From CAVQMC01 sp963713505 (GTDB taxonomy: Bacteria > Bacteroidota > Ignavibacteria > Ignavibacteriales > Ignavibacteriaceae): a DNA stretch of 64,000 nucleotides. The translations under genes were made by a program, and so were the position numbers. This document shows positions 36,638 through 46,372 of the stretch, piece after piece. The stretch spans positions 211,315 through 275,314 of the forward strand of contig CAVQMC010000001.1 of NCBI GenBank assembly GCA_963713505.1. The letters run 5' to 3'. The notes below the pieces were generated by a model. It was given only the letters and a program-made list of their open reading frames with translations, did no database searches and was not told the DNA's origin. The stretch's first letter is position 1, and each line of letters starts with the position of its first letter.

Positions 36638-37995
36638 TTAATCCAGAATATTTACTGTAGTTGAATGATCGTTAACCTTGATTATTTCAGCTTCTTCCGG
36701 AACACCTAAAAAATCAGCGACCGGTTTTATTAATTTTTGATAATTCAAAACCGCAGTGACTTTCATCGGTCCGGGAGATGCATCTAAAGGAATACTGAAT
36801 GTGCATGTTTCAAGTTTTGTTTCTCTAGGTCCGAGTCTGTAATCAACTCCCAATGATTTTGTATTCCATTGCTGAATAGTCATTCTGCCCTGCGGATCAA
36901 AATAAGCCATTCTGAATATTCTATCGCCGATTGGAATTCCATCTCTTTGCACTCCTTTAAAATTCGGGTCATCTAAAGCAATTCCCATATCCTGATAAGC
37001 TAATTCATCACTACCGATTGTATATTCTTCTCCGTCAAAACCTTTTTTATCAACAGGTAAGTGATAAATATTTCCTTTTGAATCAACTGCTTCTACATGC
37101 ATCCAGACAATCCTATCTTCAACCGAACCTGTGGGAAATTTGTGTCCGGTTTTTTGATTAAACAGTGCAATAGTAAATTTTATTTTATCTCCAGGTTCAA
37201 CTTCATTTATATCCGGATGAATTCTTAATTCAATAGTTCCCCTTACTTTACCGGGATCATGAGCGCCATGGAAAAGATGCTGTCTAACATCAGGATATTC
37301 ATTTCCCATTGATGCTGATTTACCCGGGGCGTATGTCATATGGCAATCATGACATTTAACACCTTGTTTTGAATAAGGTCCTTCTTTCCATTCCAAATGA
37401 GTTGATTTAACCCAAATCCCATAAGGATCTTTTTCGTTGTGGCAGGTTCCGCAAAATTCGGCAGTCCCAAGGAAATTCGGATTTGTTCATATCATGTTCC
37501 GGAGAATTTTTCCCAACCCTCGGACCGTTCTTAATTCTTCCCGGCTCAGAGATATAATTAAAATTAAAAGGAACTTCCCCTTCAAACCCGGTAATTGTAT
37601 GGCATACATCGCAGTTTACCGCTTCATTTGCTTTGGACATTTCTGCCGGTCTGGGCGGAGGAACATCACCGGCCATAAATGCAATTGGAGTATGGCATCC
37701 GTTGCATCCTGCTTTTACTCCGGCAACAATAGGATCTTTTTCGGCATGCGGAACTGCAAGTTTAAAATATTCAACTTCATCCCAGTGATGCGTGTAAGCT
37801 TGAGACATCATTGCCTGCTTCCATTGCTGATAAAAATCTGTGTGGCAGGAGGTTCCGCAGAATTTGGCTACCTGAAAATCATCATAATTGCTTAGTCCCA
37901 AGTGCTTCATCACTTACTTTATGTTGAGCAATGGACAAAGATGAAACTATTAGGATAGCAGCTATAATAAATATTGTCCTTACAAGCATAAACAT
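36638..37995 (-). CDS. Exported multihaem c-type cytochrome (frameshifted)
   Basis: A secreted cytochrome split over several frames. The signal peptide (MFMLVRTIFIIAAILIV, starting at 37995 or 37989) is in one frame. Residues from LGLSNYDDFQVAKF (37913-37490) are in a second, with CGTSCH, CNGCH and CDVCH. A short stretch near 37450 encodes AEFCGTCHNEKDPYG, and the last frame (37396-36638) holds KCHDCHMTYAPG and a haem-free beta-rich C-terminal domain. Five haem sites in total; the first is spaced CX3CH. It resembles cytochrome c-554-type electron carriers. It lies upstream of the haem-porin gene and may pair with it. Confidence 0.78.
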
Positions 37996-38226
37996 AAGTC
38001 ACCCCTTTTCTTTTTTAGTTGAAAAATATCGTCTATGGATTAAATAAATTTTTGAGATTGCAAAAGAATTGTTCAATAGCAAATTTTGGAGGAGGAGATA
38101 AATCGGAGCAGACAAATAATGCGGAAAATATTTTAAAACGATTAAAGAGGAACTTTGAAAACAACAATATTCAAACTCCCCTGATGTTTAATACTTAAAA
38201 AAAATAATTTATTCAGAACAAAAAAA

Positions 38227-38250
38227 CAGCGGTACAAAACTGTACCGCTG
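38227..38250 (-). terminator. Intrinsic terminator of the Asp/Gly-rich protein gene
   Basis: A perfect 10-bp inverted repeat CAGCGGTACA/TGTACCGCTG with a 4-base loop; six A residues on its left give the T run on the minus strand. It follows the stop codon of the gene at 38273-38758. Confidence 0.88.
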
Positions 38251-38272
38251 AATAAGGCAGATTTAACCTATT

Positions 38273-38758
38273 TTATCTGCCGCCCCTTTTCTTACCATTC
38301 GGACCTGTCCCGTCACAATTTCCAGAGCCAGAGCCAGAACCGTATCCTGTTCCATCTTGTGGTCCTATTTGCCCATTACCTGTTCCGTCACCCGGACCCC
38401 AGGTATGTCCAAATTTATTCTTAAGCTGATTAGCTGTACCTTGATTAGAACCGCTGAACTTGTATTGATTTTTATACATAAACTTGTTTGAATTCAACAA
38501 TTTGTTCTGGTTTTTATGCATAAATTTTTGTCCGGTTCCATCTTGCGGTTTTACATAATCAGGATCTTGACCGTTTGGAATACCATCGCCGTCGGAATCA
38601 ATTGCATTGTCATTAATTCCGTCGCCGTTTAAATCGATGAATCCTTTATTGGATTTTTGACCTTTTCCCTGCTGTGCTAACAAATCGGAGCTTGTTAAGT
38701 ACAAGCTGAGAGAAAGAACCAATGTAAAGATCATCCAGAGTTTTGTTAGAGTTTTCAT
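38273..38758 (-). CDS. Secreted Asp/Gly-rich protein with calcium-loop repeats (A)
   Basis: A 161-residue exported protein (signal peptide 1-29, DLLAQQ). Residues 38-62 contain two DxNGDGxxD/DxDGDGxP loops (IDLNGDGINDNAIDSDGDG, then IPNGQDPDY) like thrombospondin type 3 or EF-hand calcium loops. The middle is Lys/Asn/Gln-rich with a repeated NKFMYKNQ-like unit. The C-terminal third is Gly-rich with QDGTG/GDGTG repeats and ends KKRGGR. No family name is known to me. A related protein lies beyond the two-component system at 43.5 kb. A GG-N10-GG element about 50 bases upstream suggests sigma-54 control. Confidence 0.7.
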   Translation of the reverse strand: MKTLTKLWMIFTLVLSLSLYLTSSDLLAQQGKGQKSNKGFIDLNGDGINDNAIDSDGDGIPNGQDPDYVKPQDGTGQKFMHKNQNKLLNSNKFMYKNQYKFSGSNQGTANQLKNKFGHTWGPGDGTGNGQIGPQDGTGYGSGSGSGNCDGTGPNGKKRGGR

Positions 38759-38808
38759 TTTAATTACCCCTCTAATTTATTTAATTAATCTTCCTGCAAA
38801 TTTACTAT

Positions 38809-38824
38809 TCCAATCATTGTGCCA
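38809..38824 (-). promoter_or_regulatory. Sigma-54-like -24/-12 element
   Basis: On the minus strand TGGCAC-N5-TTGGA, against the consensus TGGCAC-N5-TTGCA; one mismatch (GG for GC at -12). It lies about 50 bases upstream of the secreted Asp/Gly-rich protein, and an NtrC-type activator gene is nearby. Confidence 0.4.
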
Positions 38825-39004
38825 TTATTTAATTATTAGAATAAGAACATTTTTTTAGTTTATTTAACTTAATTCCTTCATATTTCGACTGTATTGACGA
38901 TTAGCAACGACTTTACCGGCGAAGAAACCTTTTTGTGAAACTTTCGTTACTCTAATGAATCAAAAGAAAAGGAATATATTTTATTTTTTAACTAAATTTG
39001 TTTT

Positions 39005-41035
39005 ATGAAATTTCGCTTTAGGCTCAAGCCGGCAGTTGTTATTATAATTTCAGTTATAATTGGAATTGTAATGATAACTTCAGCATATTTTGAACTGAAC
39101 CAAAGTAAAGGGGAAATTTTTAATTTACTTTCCGAGCAGTCTTCTTCTTTAATTGAAACAGTCTCCCTGAGCAGTATAAATACGCTCAATTCGAGTTATG
39201 AAATTGAAGATTTAATTACAGAAAGGCTTTTTAATAACGCTCACTTAATTAGAACTCTTGATAGTCTAGATTTATTAACTCATGGAAAGCTTGTTAAAAT
39301 CGGAAATTTAAATGATCTGTACCGTATAAATGTTTTTAATAAAAACGGCGATAGAATACTTTCCAACCGTATACCGGAACCAGGACACTATCACGGTGAA
39401 GACGGAATAAACAGATATAGTGAATTAAAACCTATTTTAACCGGCAAAGAAAAAGAAATTGTTATCGGTTTAAAAAATGCCGAATTCAACGACGGGCAGA
39501 GATATGCAATTGCTGTAGCAAGAGCTAATAATAAAGGCGCAATTGTAATAAACCTTGATGCAAAAGATCTTTTAGAATTTAGGAAGAAAATCGGCATCGG
39601 GAAAATAATAAAAGATATAGCCGACAATCATGGAATTGAATATATAGTTCTGCAGGATACTTTGGGAATTCTGGCTGCTAGTTCCGGGATAGATTCTATG
39701 AGTTCAATCCATTCCGATGTTTTTCTGCAGAAAGCATTAAAATCGGATTCAATATTTAAAAGAATTTCTGTCTTTAAAAAACATGAAGTTTACGAAGTCG
39801 CCAAACGGTTGGAAATTAATAATAATGTTATTGGTTTATACCGTATCGGGCTTTCATTAGATGAAGTAAGAAGAGTTGAAGCTCGAATGTCCAGGAGAGC
39901 TATTCTTATATCAATTATTCTAGCTGCAATTTCAATAATTGTACTAAGTATTGTTTTTACGCAGCAAAATCTTAAAACAGTTTCAGATGAATTTACAAAG
40001 TTCAAAACTTTCACCGGTTCTATTCTGGAAGATATGGGAGAAGCTGTAATTGTTATAAATGATAATTTAGAAATTACACTTTTTAATAAAGCTTCAACTA
40101 GACTGTTTCATAAAAAGTCTTACGAAGTTCTCGGTAAAAGAATCGACGAAATTCTAAACGGGAAATTATCCTTTGTATTAAGGGAAATTGATAAACTAAA
40201 AGATCATAATACAGTTTATTTTGAAAATGAAATTCAGATAAACGAGGAAAATTTTGTTTTATTGACAAATATTACTAAGAATATTAATGAAAACAATGAA
40301 CTAGAAAATTACACAATTGTTATTCAAGATTTAACCGAAACAAGAAGACTTGAAGAACAATCAAAAAGACAGGAAAAACTTTCTGCAATGGGAGAACTTG
40401 CTTCAGGTGTAGCACACGAAATAAGAAATCCTATAAATTCAATTGGAATGATAGCTCAAAGATTAAATAAAGAATTTTCGCCCAAAGAAGACGAAACAGA
40501 ATACGACAACATCACCAAAGTACTTAAAGATGAAGTAAACAGGATTAATAAAATAATTACACAGTTTTTGAATTATGCAAAACCGCTTGATATGGAATTG
40601 AAAATTATCGATTCTAAAAAATTCTTTGATGATATTTACCTGCTTTTTATTGATCAGGCAAAACAGAAAAATATTAATTTGCTGAAAAGCAATAGTTTAT
40701 CTTTCCAAATAAAAACGGATCCGGAATTAGTTAAGCAGTCATTAATGAATATTATTCAGAATTCAATCGATGCTGTTAAAGAAAACGGAACAGTTAAAAT
40801 TGATTATCAAAAGGATGACAAAAATTTAATTATAGAAATTTCGGATAATGGTATAGGAATTGATGAAGAAAAGAAAAAGAAAATTTTTGAGTTGTATTTT
40901 ACAACAAAAAACGACGGAAACGGACTTGGTTTAAGTATTGCTCAAAAAATAATTTCTCAGCTCGGCGGAACAATTGAGTTCGACAGCAAATTAAATAAGG
41001 GAACAACATTCACAATAATATTACCCGCAATATGA
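39005..41035 (+). CDS. Membrane sensor histidine kinase of an NtrC-type pair
   Basis: A 676-residue kinase. A membrane helix at residues 9-25 (VVIIISVIIGIVMITSAYF) and a second at about 300-318 (RAILISIILAAISIIVLSIVF) flank a periplasmic sensor domain of about 270 residues. A PAS-like domain follows (MGEAVIVINDNLEITLFNKAS). The catalytic core has the phospho-acceptor His in GVAHEIRNPINSI, N box (NIIQNSIDAVKENG), G1 (ISDNGIGIDEE) and G2 (GNGLGLSIAQKI). The start codon lacks a clear ribosome-binding site. It overlaps the response-regulator gene by 4 bases (ATGA). The signal is unknown; neighbouring cytochromes make a redox cue possible. Confidence 0.92.
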   Translation: MKFRFRLKPAVVIIISVIIGIVMITSAYFELNQSKGEIFNLLSEQSSSLIETVSLSSINTLNSSYEIEDLITERLFNNAHLIRTLDSLDLLTHGKLVKIGNLNDLYRINVFNKNGDRILSNRIPEPGHYHGEDGINRYSELKPILTGKEKEIVIGLKNAEFNDGQRYAIAVARANNKGAIVINLDAKDLLEFRKKIGIGKIIKDIADNHGIEYIVLQDTLGILAASSGIDSMSSIHSDVFLQKALKSDSIFKRISVFKKHEVYEVAKRLEINNNVIGLYRIGLSLDEVRRVEARMSRRAILISIILAAISIIVLSIVFTQQNLKTVSDEFTKFKTFTGSILEDMGEAVIVINDNLEITLFNKASTRLFHKKSYEVLGKRIDEILNGKLSFVLREIDKLKDHNTVYFENEIQINEENFVLLTNITKNINENNELENYTIVIQDLTETRRLEEQSKRQEKLSAMGELASGVAHEIRNPINSIGMIAQRLNKEFSPKEDETEYDNITKVLKDEVNRINKIITQFLNYAKPLDMELKIIDSKKFFDDIYLLFIDQAKQKNINLLKSNSLSFQIKTDPELVKQSLMNIIQNSIDAVKENGTVKIDYQKDDKNLIIEISDNGIGIDEEKKKKIFELYFTTKNDGNGLGLSIAQKIISQLGGTIEFDSKLNKGTTFTIILPAI

Positions 41036-42396
41036 AAAATTACAGCATATTAATAATAGATGATGAAAAAGCTCAAAGAGAAGTTTTAACAGGATATCTT
41101 AAAAAGAAAGGTTTCCAAATCCATTCTGCGGAGAACGGAGAAGAAGGAATCAAACTAGTTAAAGATAATTCTATTGATATAATTTTTTCTGATTTTAAAA
41201 TGCCGGGTATAAGCGGACTTGAAGTTTTGGAACAGGTAAGAAAATTAAATCCGGAAATAAGCTTTGTTATAATTACTGCTTACGGTACGGTTGAAAATGC
41301 TGTTAAAACGATGAGATTAGGAGCTTACGATTATATTACAAAACCTGTTGATCTTGATGAACTTGATTTGTTGATTGAAAGAATAATAGAAACAAAAAAT
41401 TTAAAATCCGAAAATCAATTACTAAAAACCCAGCTTCAGGAAAAGTATAAAATTTACTTCAATTCCCTCACAATCTGCTAAAATGCAGGAAGTTATAAGT
41501 CTTGCGGTACGAGTTGCGGAAAGCAAAGCTACGGTTTTAATTACAGGTGAAAATGGAACCGGGAAAGAAGTTTTAGCAAAGTCGATTCATTTTATAAGTC
41601 AAGAAAAGACAAGCCGTTTATTGCAGTAAATGTTCCGGCATTAACTGAGACAATACTTGAAAGCGAATTGTTCGGACATGAAAAAGGTGCATTTACAGGT
41701 GCAGATAAAATGCGCAAAGGAAGATTTGAGATGGCGGATAAAGGCACAATCTTTCTCGATGAAATTGGTGATATTCCGCCGAATTTGCAGGTTAAACTTT
41801 TAAGAGTTCTTCAGGAACATCAAATAGAAAGAGTCGGCGGAACTGAAAGCATTGATATTGATGTAAGAATTATTGCAGCTACAAATCAAAATCTTGAAAA
41901 GAAAATAAAAGAAGGAACTTTCCGAGAAGATCTTTATTACAGGTTGAATATTGTTGCCGTACACATTCCTCCCTTAAGAGAAAGGAGAGAGGATATATTG
42001 CCTTTTATAGAATATTTTATGAATAAATACTCCAATGAAAACGGAAAAGAGAGTTTTGAAATTTCGAAAGAAGCCGTTGATTTATTATTGAAATATAATT
42101 TTCCCGGAAATGTGAGAGAATTGGAAAATGTTATTGAAAGATCCGTTGTACTTGCAAGAAATAATGTAATAACTGTTAATGATCTGCCAATGAATTTAAA
42201 AGAATTAAAAACCGAAGAAGGTACTATTCAAACAGGTAACAATACTTTAACGGAACAAGTTGAAGCTCTTGAGAAAAGATTGATTTACGATGCGTTAAAA
42301 CAGACTAACGGGAACCAAACTCAAGCCGGAAAAATTCTCGGAATTACTGAAAGAAATTTAAGATATAAACTAAATAAGTACGGGATAAAAAATTAA
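41032..42396 (+). CDS. NtrC-family sigma-54-dependent response regulator (two frameshifts)
   Basis: A transcription activator that works with sigma-54 polymerase. The first frame (41032-41481) is the receiver domain with phospho-acceptor Asp in IIFSDFKMPG and Lys in ITKPVD. A shift near 41460 leads to the AAA+ domain with Walker A (GENGTGKEVLA). A second shift, in a T-rich stretch near 41595, leads to ELFGHEKGAFTGADK (the GAFTGA sigma-54 contact), Walker B (GTIFLDEIGDI) and the arginine finger region. The Fis-type DNA-binding helix-turn-helix ends the protein (NQTQAGKILGITERNLRYKL). About 454 residues. All working residues remain, so the shifts are likely sequencing errors. Confidence 0.92.
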
Positions 42397-43497
42397 TTAA
42401 AGTCCCCATTCAATTCCGGCTGAGATAATTTGATTATTATAATTATAATAAAAATCATTCGATTGATTATTTATATAATTATAATTAACCGAGCCGATCA
42501 AATCATTAAAAATAAATCCAAGGTCTACTTTAACTTCAGCTCCGAATCCGTATTGTTTATCTTCCCTTAAAACATTTAATGAATATCCGTCGGCGGAAGC
42601 AATAGGAAGATTTGAGAAATTCCTCTTTGTAAATATTCCTTGAATACTTATCATTACACTTGAACCGACTAACTGAGATAAAGAAATTCCTGTTTCGTAT
42701 CCGTCATTGGAATATATATCGTTAAAAATTTCCTCTTCATAATAAACATATTCTTCCGTACTAACATATCTTGTTCCGGTTGTTAAATTATTTCTTTTTT
42801 GAAAATATGCACTTAAGGAAGTCATATCTCCAATATCTTGAGATAGTTGAATATAACCGTTAAGCTGGTTTGTAGAATTTGCTATCGTAGGATCATTATA
42901 TTTTTCCACATAAATTTTATTGTCAAACTCAATACCTGCCATCAACGAGGTTGCTGCGGAGAGCGATGAATTAAATTTTATGAAAGCTTTGTTTTCGTTA
43001 TAAGAAAAACTTGAAAAATTTTTATAATTAATATGATTAAACAAATAACCAAATAATAAATAATTTGACTCCGCTATAGTTTGCCTGTAATTAGCATAGA
43101 GTGATAACAGATTAAAATCATAAATAGTAAAATCATCGCGGTTATTACGGAAACTATAATTTACTCCAACATTCAACGGATTATCATTTGCAGAAAATAA
43201 ATAAGTATCTACAATCCCAATTTTATGCGCATTTGATGATTTAAAATCATTCTCCTGGTAATAGGAAAAGTTTCCCATATAATAAAGTTGAAAATTATTT
43301 AACTCGCTTTCAAAATCATAAGCGGAACCTAAAGAAAAACTATTGATAACATCAGATATTTTCGAATAATTGTTATAGATGTTATCATCGTAATAACTTT
43401 GAAATTTAGTAGATAATGAAAGCTGAGAAAATGATTTATCAGCAAATATTATTAATAAAAGGATAAATATTTTTGAGTATTTAGAATAATTTTTCAT
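42397..43497 (-). CDS. Predicted outer-membrane beta-barrel protein
   Basis: A 366-residue exported protein (signal peptide 1-24, ADKSFSQ). It consists of alternating Tyr/Asn/Phe-rich strands such as NFQLYYMGNFSYYQ, YLLFGYLFNHINY and IGSVNYNYINNQ, which suggests a 14-18-stranded outer-membrane barrel. The last residues (SAGIEWGL) fit a barrel end. It lies 18 bases after the small secreted protein gene on the same strand, so the two are probably one operon. It is not recognised as a known family and is convergent with the response regulator. Confidence 0.65.
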   Translation of the reverse strand: MKNYSKYSKIFILLLIIFADKSFSQLSLSTKFQSYYDDNIYNNYSKISDVINSFSLGSAYDFESELNNFQLYYMGNFSYYQENDFKSSNAHKIGIVDTYLFSANDNPLNVGVNYSFRNNRDDFTIYDFNLLSLYANYRQTIAESNYLLFGYLFNHINYKNFSSFSYNENKAFIKFNSSLSAATSLMAGIEFDNKIYVEKYNDPTIANSTNQLNGYIQLSQDIGDMTSLSAYFQKRNNLTTGTRYVSTEEYVYYEEEIFNDIYSNDGYETGISLSQLVGSSVMISIQGIFTKRNFSNLPIASADGYSLNVLREDKQYGFGAEVKVDLGFIFNDLIGSVNYNYINNQSNDFYYNYNNQIISAGIEWGL

Positions 43498-43515
43498 TTC
43501 AAAAATTCCTGTATT

Positions 43516-43923
43516 TTATTTTCCACCGGGACCGCCGTTACCGTTACCACCGCTTCCGTTCCCACCATTACCGCTTCCGCCCTGACCGCCGACTTTATGT
43601 CTTTTTCTGTGCTGCTCGAATCCCATACCATTAACTCTTTGATCGCATATTCCGTCGCCGTCTTTATCTATAAAAACATCTTTTTGTCGTTTGAACTTGC
43701 CGAAGCCTTTTCCGTTTTTTTGTCCGATTTGATTCTGCTGCTGCTCCTGCAGTTTTTCTTTTACCTGTTGACCGGATTGCGAAGAAGTATCTCCCTGAAC
43801 CTGCTCACGGACTTGAATTCTGTTTTGTTCTCTTTCCCTTATTTTGGTTGAATCATTATCCGACTGCGAAAAAGCAAAAGTCCCGGTAAAAATGACTAAT
43901 ATTGTTGCTATTATAAGTTTCAT
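43516..43923 (-). CDS. Secreted Asp/Gly-rich protein with calcium-loop motif (B)
   Basis: A 135-residue exported protein (signal peptide 1-19, FAFSQ). Residues 25-80 are Gln/Arg/Lys-rich. A DKDGDGICD calcium loop (FIDKDGDGICDQRVNG) follows, then a His/Lys cluster and a Gly/Asn/Ser-rich tail ending GGPGGK. Order of parts (signal, Gln/Lys region, FID-x-(N/D)GDGI loop, Gly-rich basic end) matches the protein at 38273-38758, so the two are probably paralogues. A strong GGAGGTGAT ribosome-binding site precedes the ATG, rare in this genome. A sigma-54-like element lies upstream. Confidence 0.7.
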   Translation of the reverse strand: MKLIIATILVIFTGTFAFSQSDNDSTKIREREQNRIQVREQVQGDTSSQSGQQVKEKLQEQQQNQIGQKNGKGFGKFKRQKDVFIDKDGDGICDQRVNGMGFEQHRKRHKVGGQGGSGNGGNGSGGNGNGGPGGK

Positions 43924-43949
43924 AAAATATCACCTCCGGTATAAAGTAT

Positions 43950-43965
43950 AACAAACGGAATGCCA
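43950..43965 (-). promoter_or_regulatory. Sigma-54-like -24/-12 element
   Basis: On the minus strand TGGCAT-N5-TTGTT upstream of the secreted protein gene B; GG-N10-GT spacing with two mismatches to consensus. The predicted transcript start would leave a leader of only about 15 bases, just containing the ribosome-binding site, so this is weaker than the element of gene A. Confidence 0.3.
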
Positions 43966-44148
43966 TTAAATTTAGTTGAATAATCTTGAATATTTTTAAT
44001 TATTAAACATTAATAAGAAGTGGATTTCAAAATTTACGACAATATAGTCGAGATGGGAAAATATAGGCGAAAAATTGCAGGATGTTTATTAGTTTACAAT
44101 AATTATTTGGATTTATTTAATTAAAATTAATAACTAAAGAATTAAAAG

Positions 44149-44267
44149 ACCCTGCCGCAGCAGGGTTGCAAAATCCTTTTTAATTAAACCGCAAAGAACG
44201 CAAAGCCTCTGTGTCTACTCTGCGTTCTCCGCGGTTAAAATTTAAGTTTGCAGTCATGCAATTTTAC
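44149..44267. repeat. REP-like palindromic repeat, copy 1
   Basis: Two palindromes and a tail. A hairpin ACCCTGC/GCAGGGT (44149-44166) is followed by an imperfect 50-base palindrome from AACCGCAAAGAACGC to GCGTTCTCCGCGGTT (44187-44236), then TTGCAGTCATGCA. It is nearly identical to the copy at 46.2 kb and lies directly 3' of the FG-GAP protein gene. It may end transcription or be a dispersed palindromic element. Confidence 0.85.
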
Positions 44268-44272
44268 AATTT

Positions 44273-45910
44273 TTACTTGAGATATACCATTTTCTTAACA
44301 CTAACATATTTATCAGTTACCAACCTGTAAATATACACTCCGCTTGCAAGTCTGCTTGCATTAAACCTTACTTCATATGTACTTGGCTGCTTCGGTTGAT
44401 TATTTATTAGAGTTATAACTTCTCTACCGAGTATATCATAAATTTTGAGTGATACTCTGGAAGTTTTAGGCACATCATATTTTATAGTTGTTGTTGGATT
44501 AAATGGATTAGGATAATTCTGATAAAGATTAAAGTCCATCGGTGATGTTTTTACTTTTTTCACTTCTGTTGGTATATCTTGACCGTAAAGCATAAGAATA
44601 TAACCTCCACCTATTACCGCAATGTCGTTTACATCATCTCCCGTTTGATCTCCCATATTTACTCCCATTCGCGGAAATACATCTCCGGCTTTAGAATAAC
44701 CTCTTGCTCCATATTTGTTTATATTATTTACATGCGGCCCGCCGAATTGGAGTACAAATACCTGGTAACCGGAAGGCGAAATTATAAAATCATCGTAACC
44801 GTCCATATTATAGTCTCCGATATCCTGTGTTACTCCGCCTGCACTGAAAAACAAGTCGGTTGTTGTGTCCTGTATAAACGTAAACGAAGGAATGGTATCG
44901 ATTCCATTTGCACTTCCGTAATGTACAGTTGTTATATGCGGATAATTATAAGATGTTCTCCCTACGACAATGTCATCTATTCCATCTCCGTTTACATCAT
45001 CAACAGAAAACTCTCTTATAAACCAACCGGCCGTACTATCGACTGGATTAACAAAAGATGAATATAATTCAGATTCATTGCCTAATACTGCTGAGAAATT
45101 TTCGGAGCCATAAAAAATATGAAGATAGTTTATACTGTCATAAGAAACCCCAATTGTTCTTGGTTGGTTTGAACTGAACAGCAAATCATCATAACTGTCG
45201 CCATTTATATTTCCTACCTGTAAAAAATGCCCCATGTATGCAAATGCATTTTGCCCTATTAAAATAAAATCTGCTGTATCGGTGGGTATTGACTTTCCAA
45301 GATATATATATATTTTTCCCCTTTGCCTGATACTGCCAGGCGGAATATCATAAGTTTGAGTTGAACTAAAAACCAGGTCACATTGCCCATCTCCATTAAA
45401 ATCGCCTTTTTGTATTCCTACTGTAAATCCACCAACAGTAAAATTTTCTAATGTTGGATACAAGGTTGGTAGAGAAGTAGAATAATCTGAAATGGTATCT
45501 ATTGCTAATTCTGTTGCAAATCCGGTGGAATCGCTGCCCCAATAAAAAAGTAATTCCCCGTTATAGTCATATCTGCTGCTGTCATAGCTTGTGAAGTGCA
45601 TCGTTATCATATCGTCAAAACCGTCTCCATTGTAGTCGCAAATGGCAAGCATTCTGCCTGTGTAAACTACATCTTTTGTCGTATCAAGAATCCCGGCCCC
45701 GCCGAAATAGACATAAGTGTTGTTCCAGTTGCCGGCAATTACGTCTAAATGTCCGTCTTTATTCATATCAAAAGATTCTATATTGTATACAATAAATCCA
45801 GATAAAGGCGAGCCAACTTCCCAGAATGAAGGCATGCTGAACCAGCGTTGTGGTTGTGCGGAAATAGTTTCTATGCACATTACAAATGTCATTATTAGAA
45901 TCTTTCTCAT
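44273..45910 (-). CDS. T9SS cargo protein with FG-GAP repeats
   Basis: A 545-residue secreted protein. A signal peptide (residues 1-18, TISAQP) precedes a beta-propeller built of FG-GAP/VCBS-type repeats with calcium loops (DMNKDGHLDVIAGNW, DYNGDGFDDMITMHF, DFNGDGQCDLVF, DVNGDGIDDIVVG and DYNMDGYDDFIIS). The last 80 residues are the type A T9SS sorting domain (LYQNYPNPFNPTTTIKYDVP, GREVITLIN, GVYIYRLVT). It should be exported by T9SS and anchored or released at the surface. It is the last of five such genes in the cluster and is followed by a palindromic repeat. Confidence 0.9.
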   Translation of the reverse strand: MRKILIMTFVMCIETISAQPQRWFSMPSFWEVGSPLSGFIVYNIESFDMNKDGHLDVIAGNWNNTYVYFGGAGILDTTKDVVYTGRMLAICDYNGDGFDDMITMHFTSYDSSRYDYNGELLFYWGSDSTGFATELAIDTISDYSTSLPTLYPTLENFTVGGFTVGIQKGDFNGDGQCDLVFSSTQTYDIPPGSIRQRGKIYIYLGKSIPTDTADFILIGQNAFAYMGHFLQVGNINGDSYDDLLFSSNQPRTIGVSYDSINYLHIFYGSENFSAVLGNESELYSSFVNPVDSTAGWFIREFSVDDVNGDGIDDIVVGRTSYNYPHITTVHYGSANGIDTIPSFTFIQDTTTDLFFSAGGVTQDIGDYNMDGYDDFIISPSGYQVFVLQFGGPHVNNINKYGARGYSKAGDVFPRMGVNMGDQTGDDVNDIAVIGGGYILMLYGQDIPTEVKKVKTSPMDFNLYQNYPNPFNPTTTIKYDVPKTSRVSLKIYDILGREVITLINNQPKQPSTYEVRFNASRLASGVYIYRLVTDKYVSVKKMVYLK

Positions 45911-46233
45911 ATTAGCCTCAATAATTTAAAGTTGTCTTTTAATTACTTAATAAATAGTAAAGTATATTCACAATGCTTGAGTCAATTATCAATCACTATA
46001 TTGACAAATTTTCAATAACTTTAATTTTTCTTAATTAACTAATATTTGTGGAATACAAAAGGAATTAGGAGTTGATTTCAAAAATACTTTCCCCTGAAAA
46101 TAACCCCCTGAAAAATGTGATTCCAATATTTGATTTTAAGAACGCTAAATAAATTTTAAATGTCAAATAAAATTTTTCTTTTTGATTGTTTACTTAAAAT
46201 ACTTGTTAAAGGCCAAATAATAAAGAAATAAAA
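45911..46233. other. AT-rich intergenic region upstream of the FG-GAP gene
   Basis: About 320 bases with no recognisable gene or hairpin. It must hold the promoter of the minus-strand FG-GAP gene. No sigma-54-like element was found here, unlike some neighbouring genes. Confidence 0.4.
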
Positions 46234-46369
46234 AACCCTGCGCAGCAGGGTTGCAAAATCCTTTTAAATAAGCCGCAAAGAACGCAAAGCCTCTGTGTCT
46301 ACTCTGCGTTCTCCGCGGTTAAAATTTAAACTTGCAGTCATGCAAACTTGCATTCTTGCATTTTCATAA
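46234..46369. repeat. REP-like palindromic repeat, copy 2
   Basis: A hairpin AACCCTGC/GCAGGGTT (46234-46252), the 50-base palindrome starting AGCCGCAAAGAACGC (46271-46320), and a tail TGCAGTCATGCAAACTTGCA. Nearly identical over about 110 bases to copy 1. Again it lies directly 3' of a T9SS cargo gene, here the gingipain-like peptidase. Confidence 0.85.
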
Positions 46370-46372
46370 TCT

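Noticed and set aside
33964..46369. Palindromic repeats as a CRISPR array
   Set aside because: Only three copies kilobases apart, each 3' of a gene, with no regular spacers and no cas genes.
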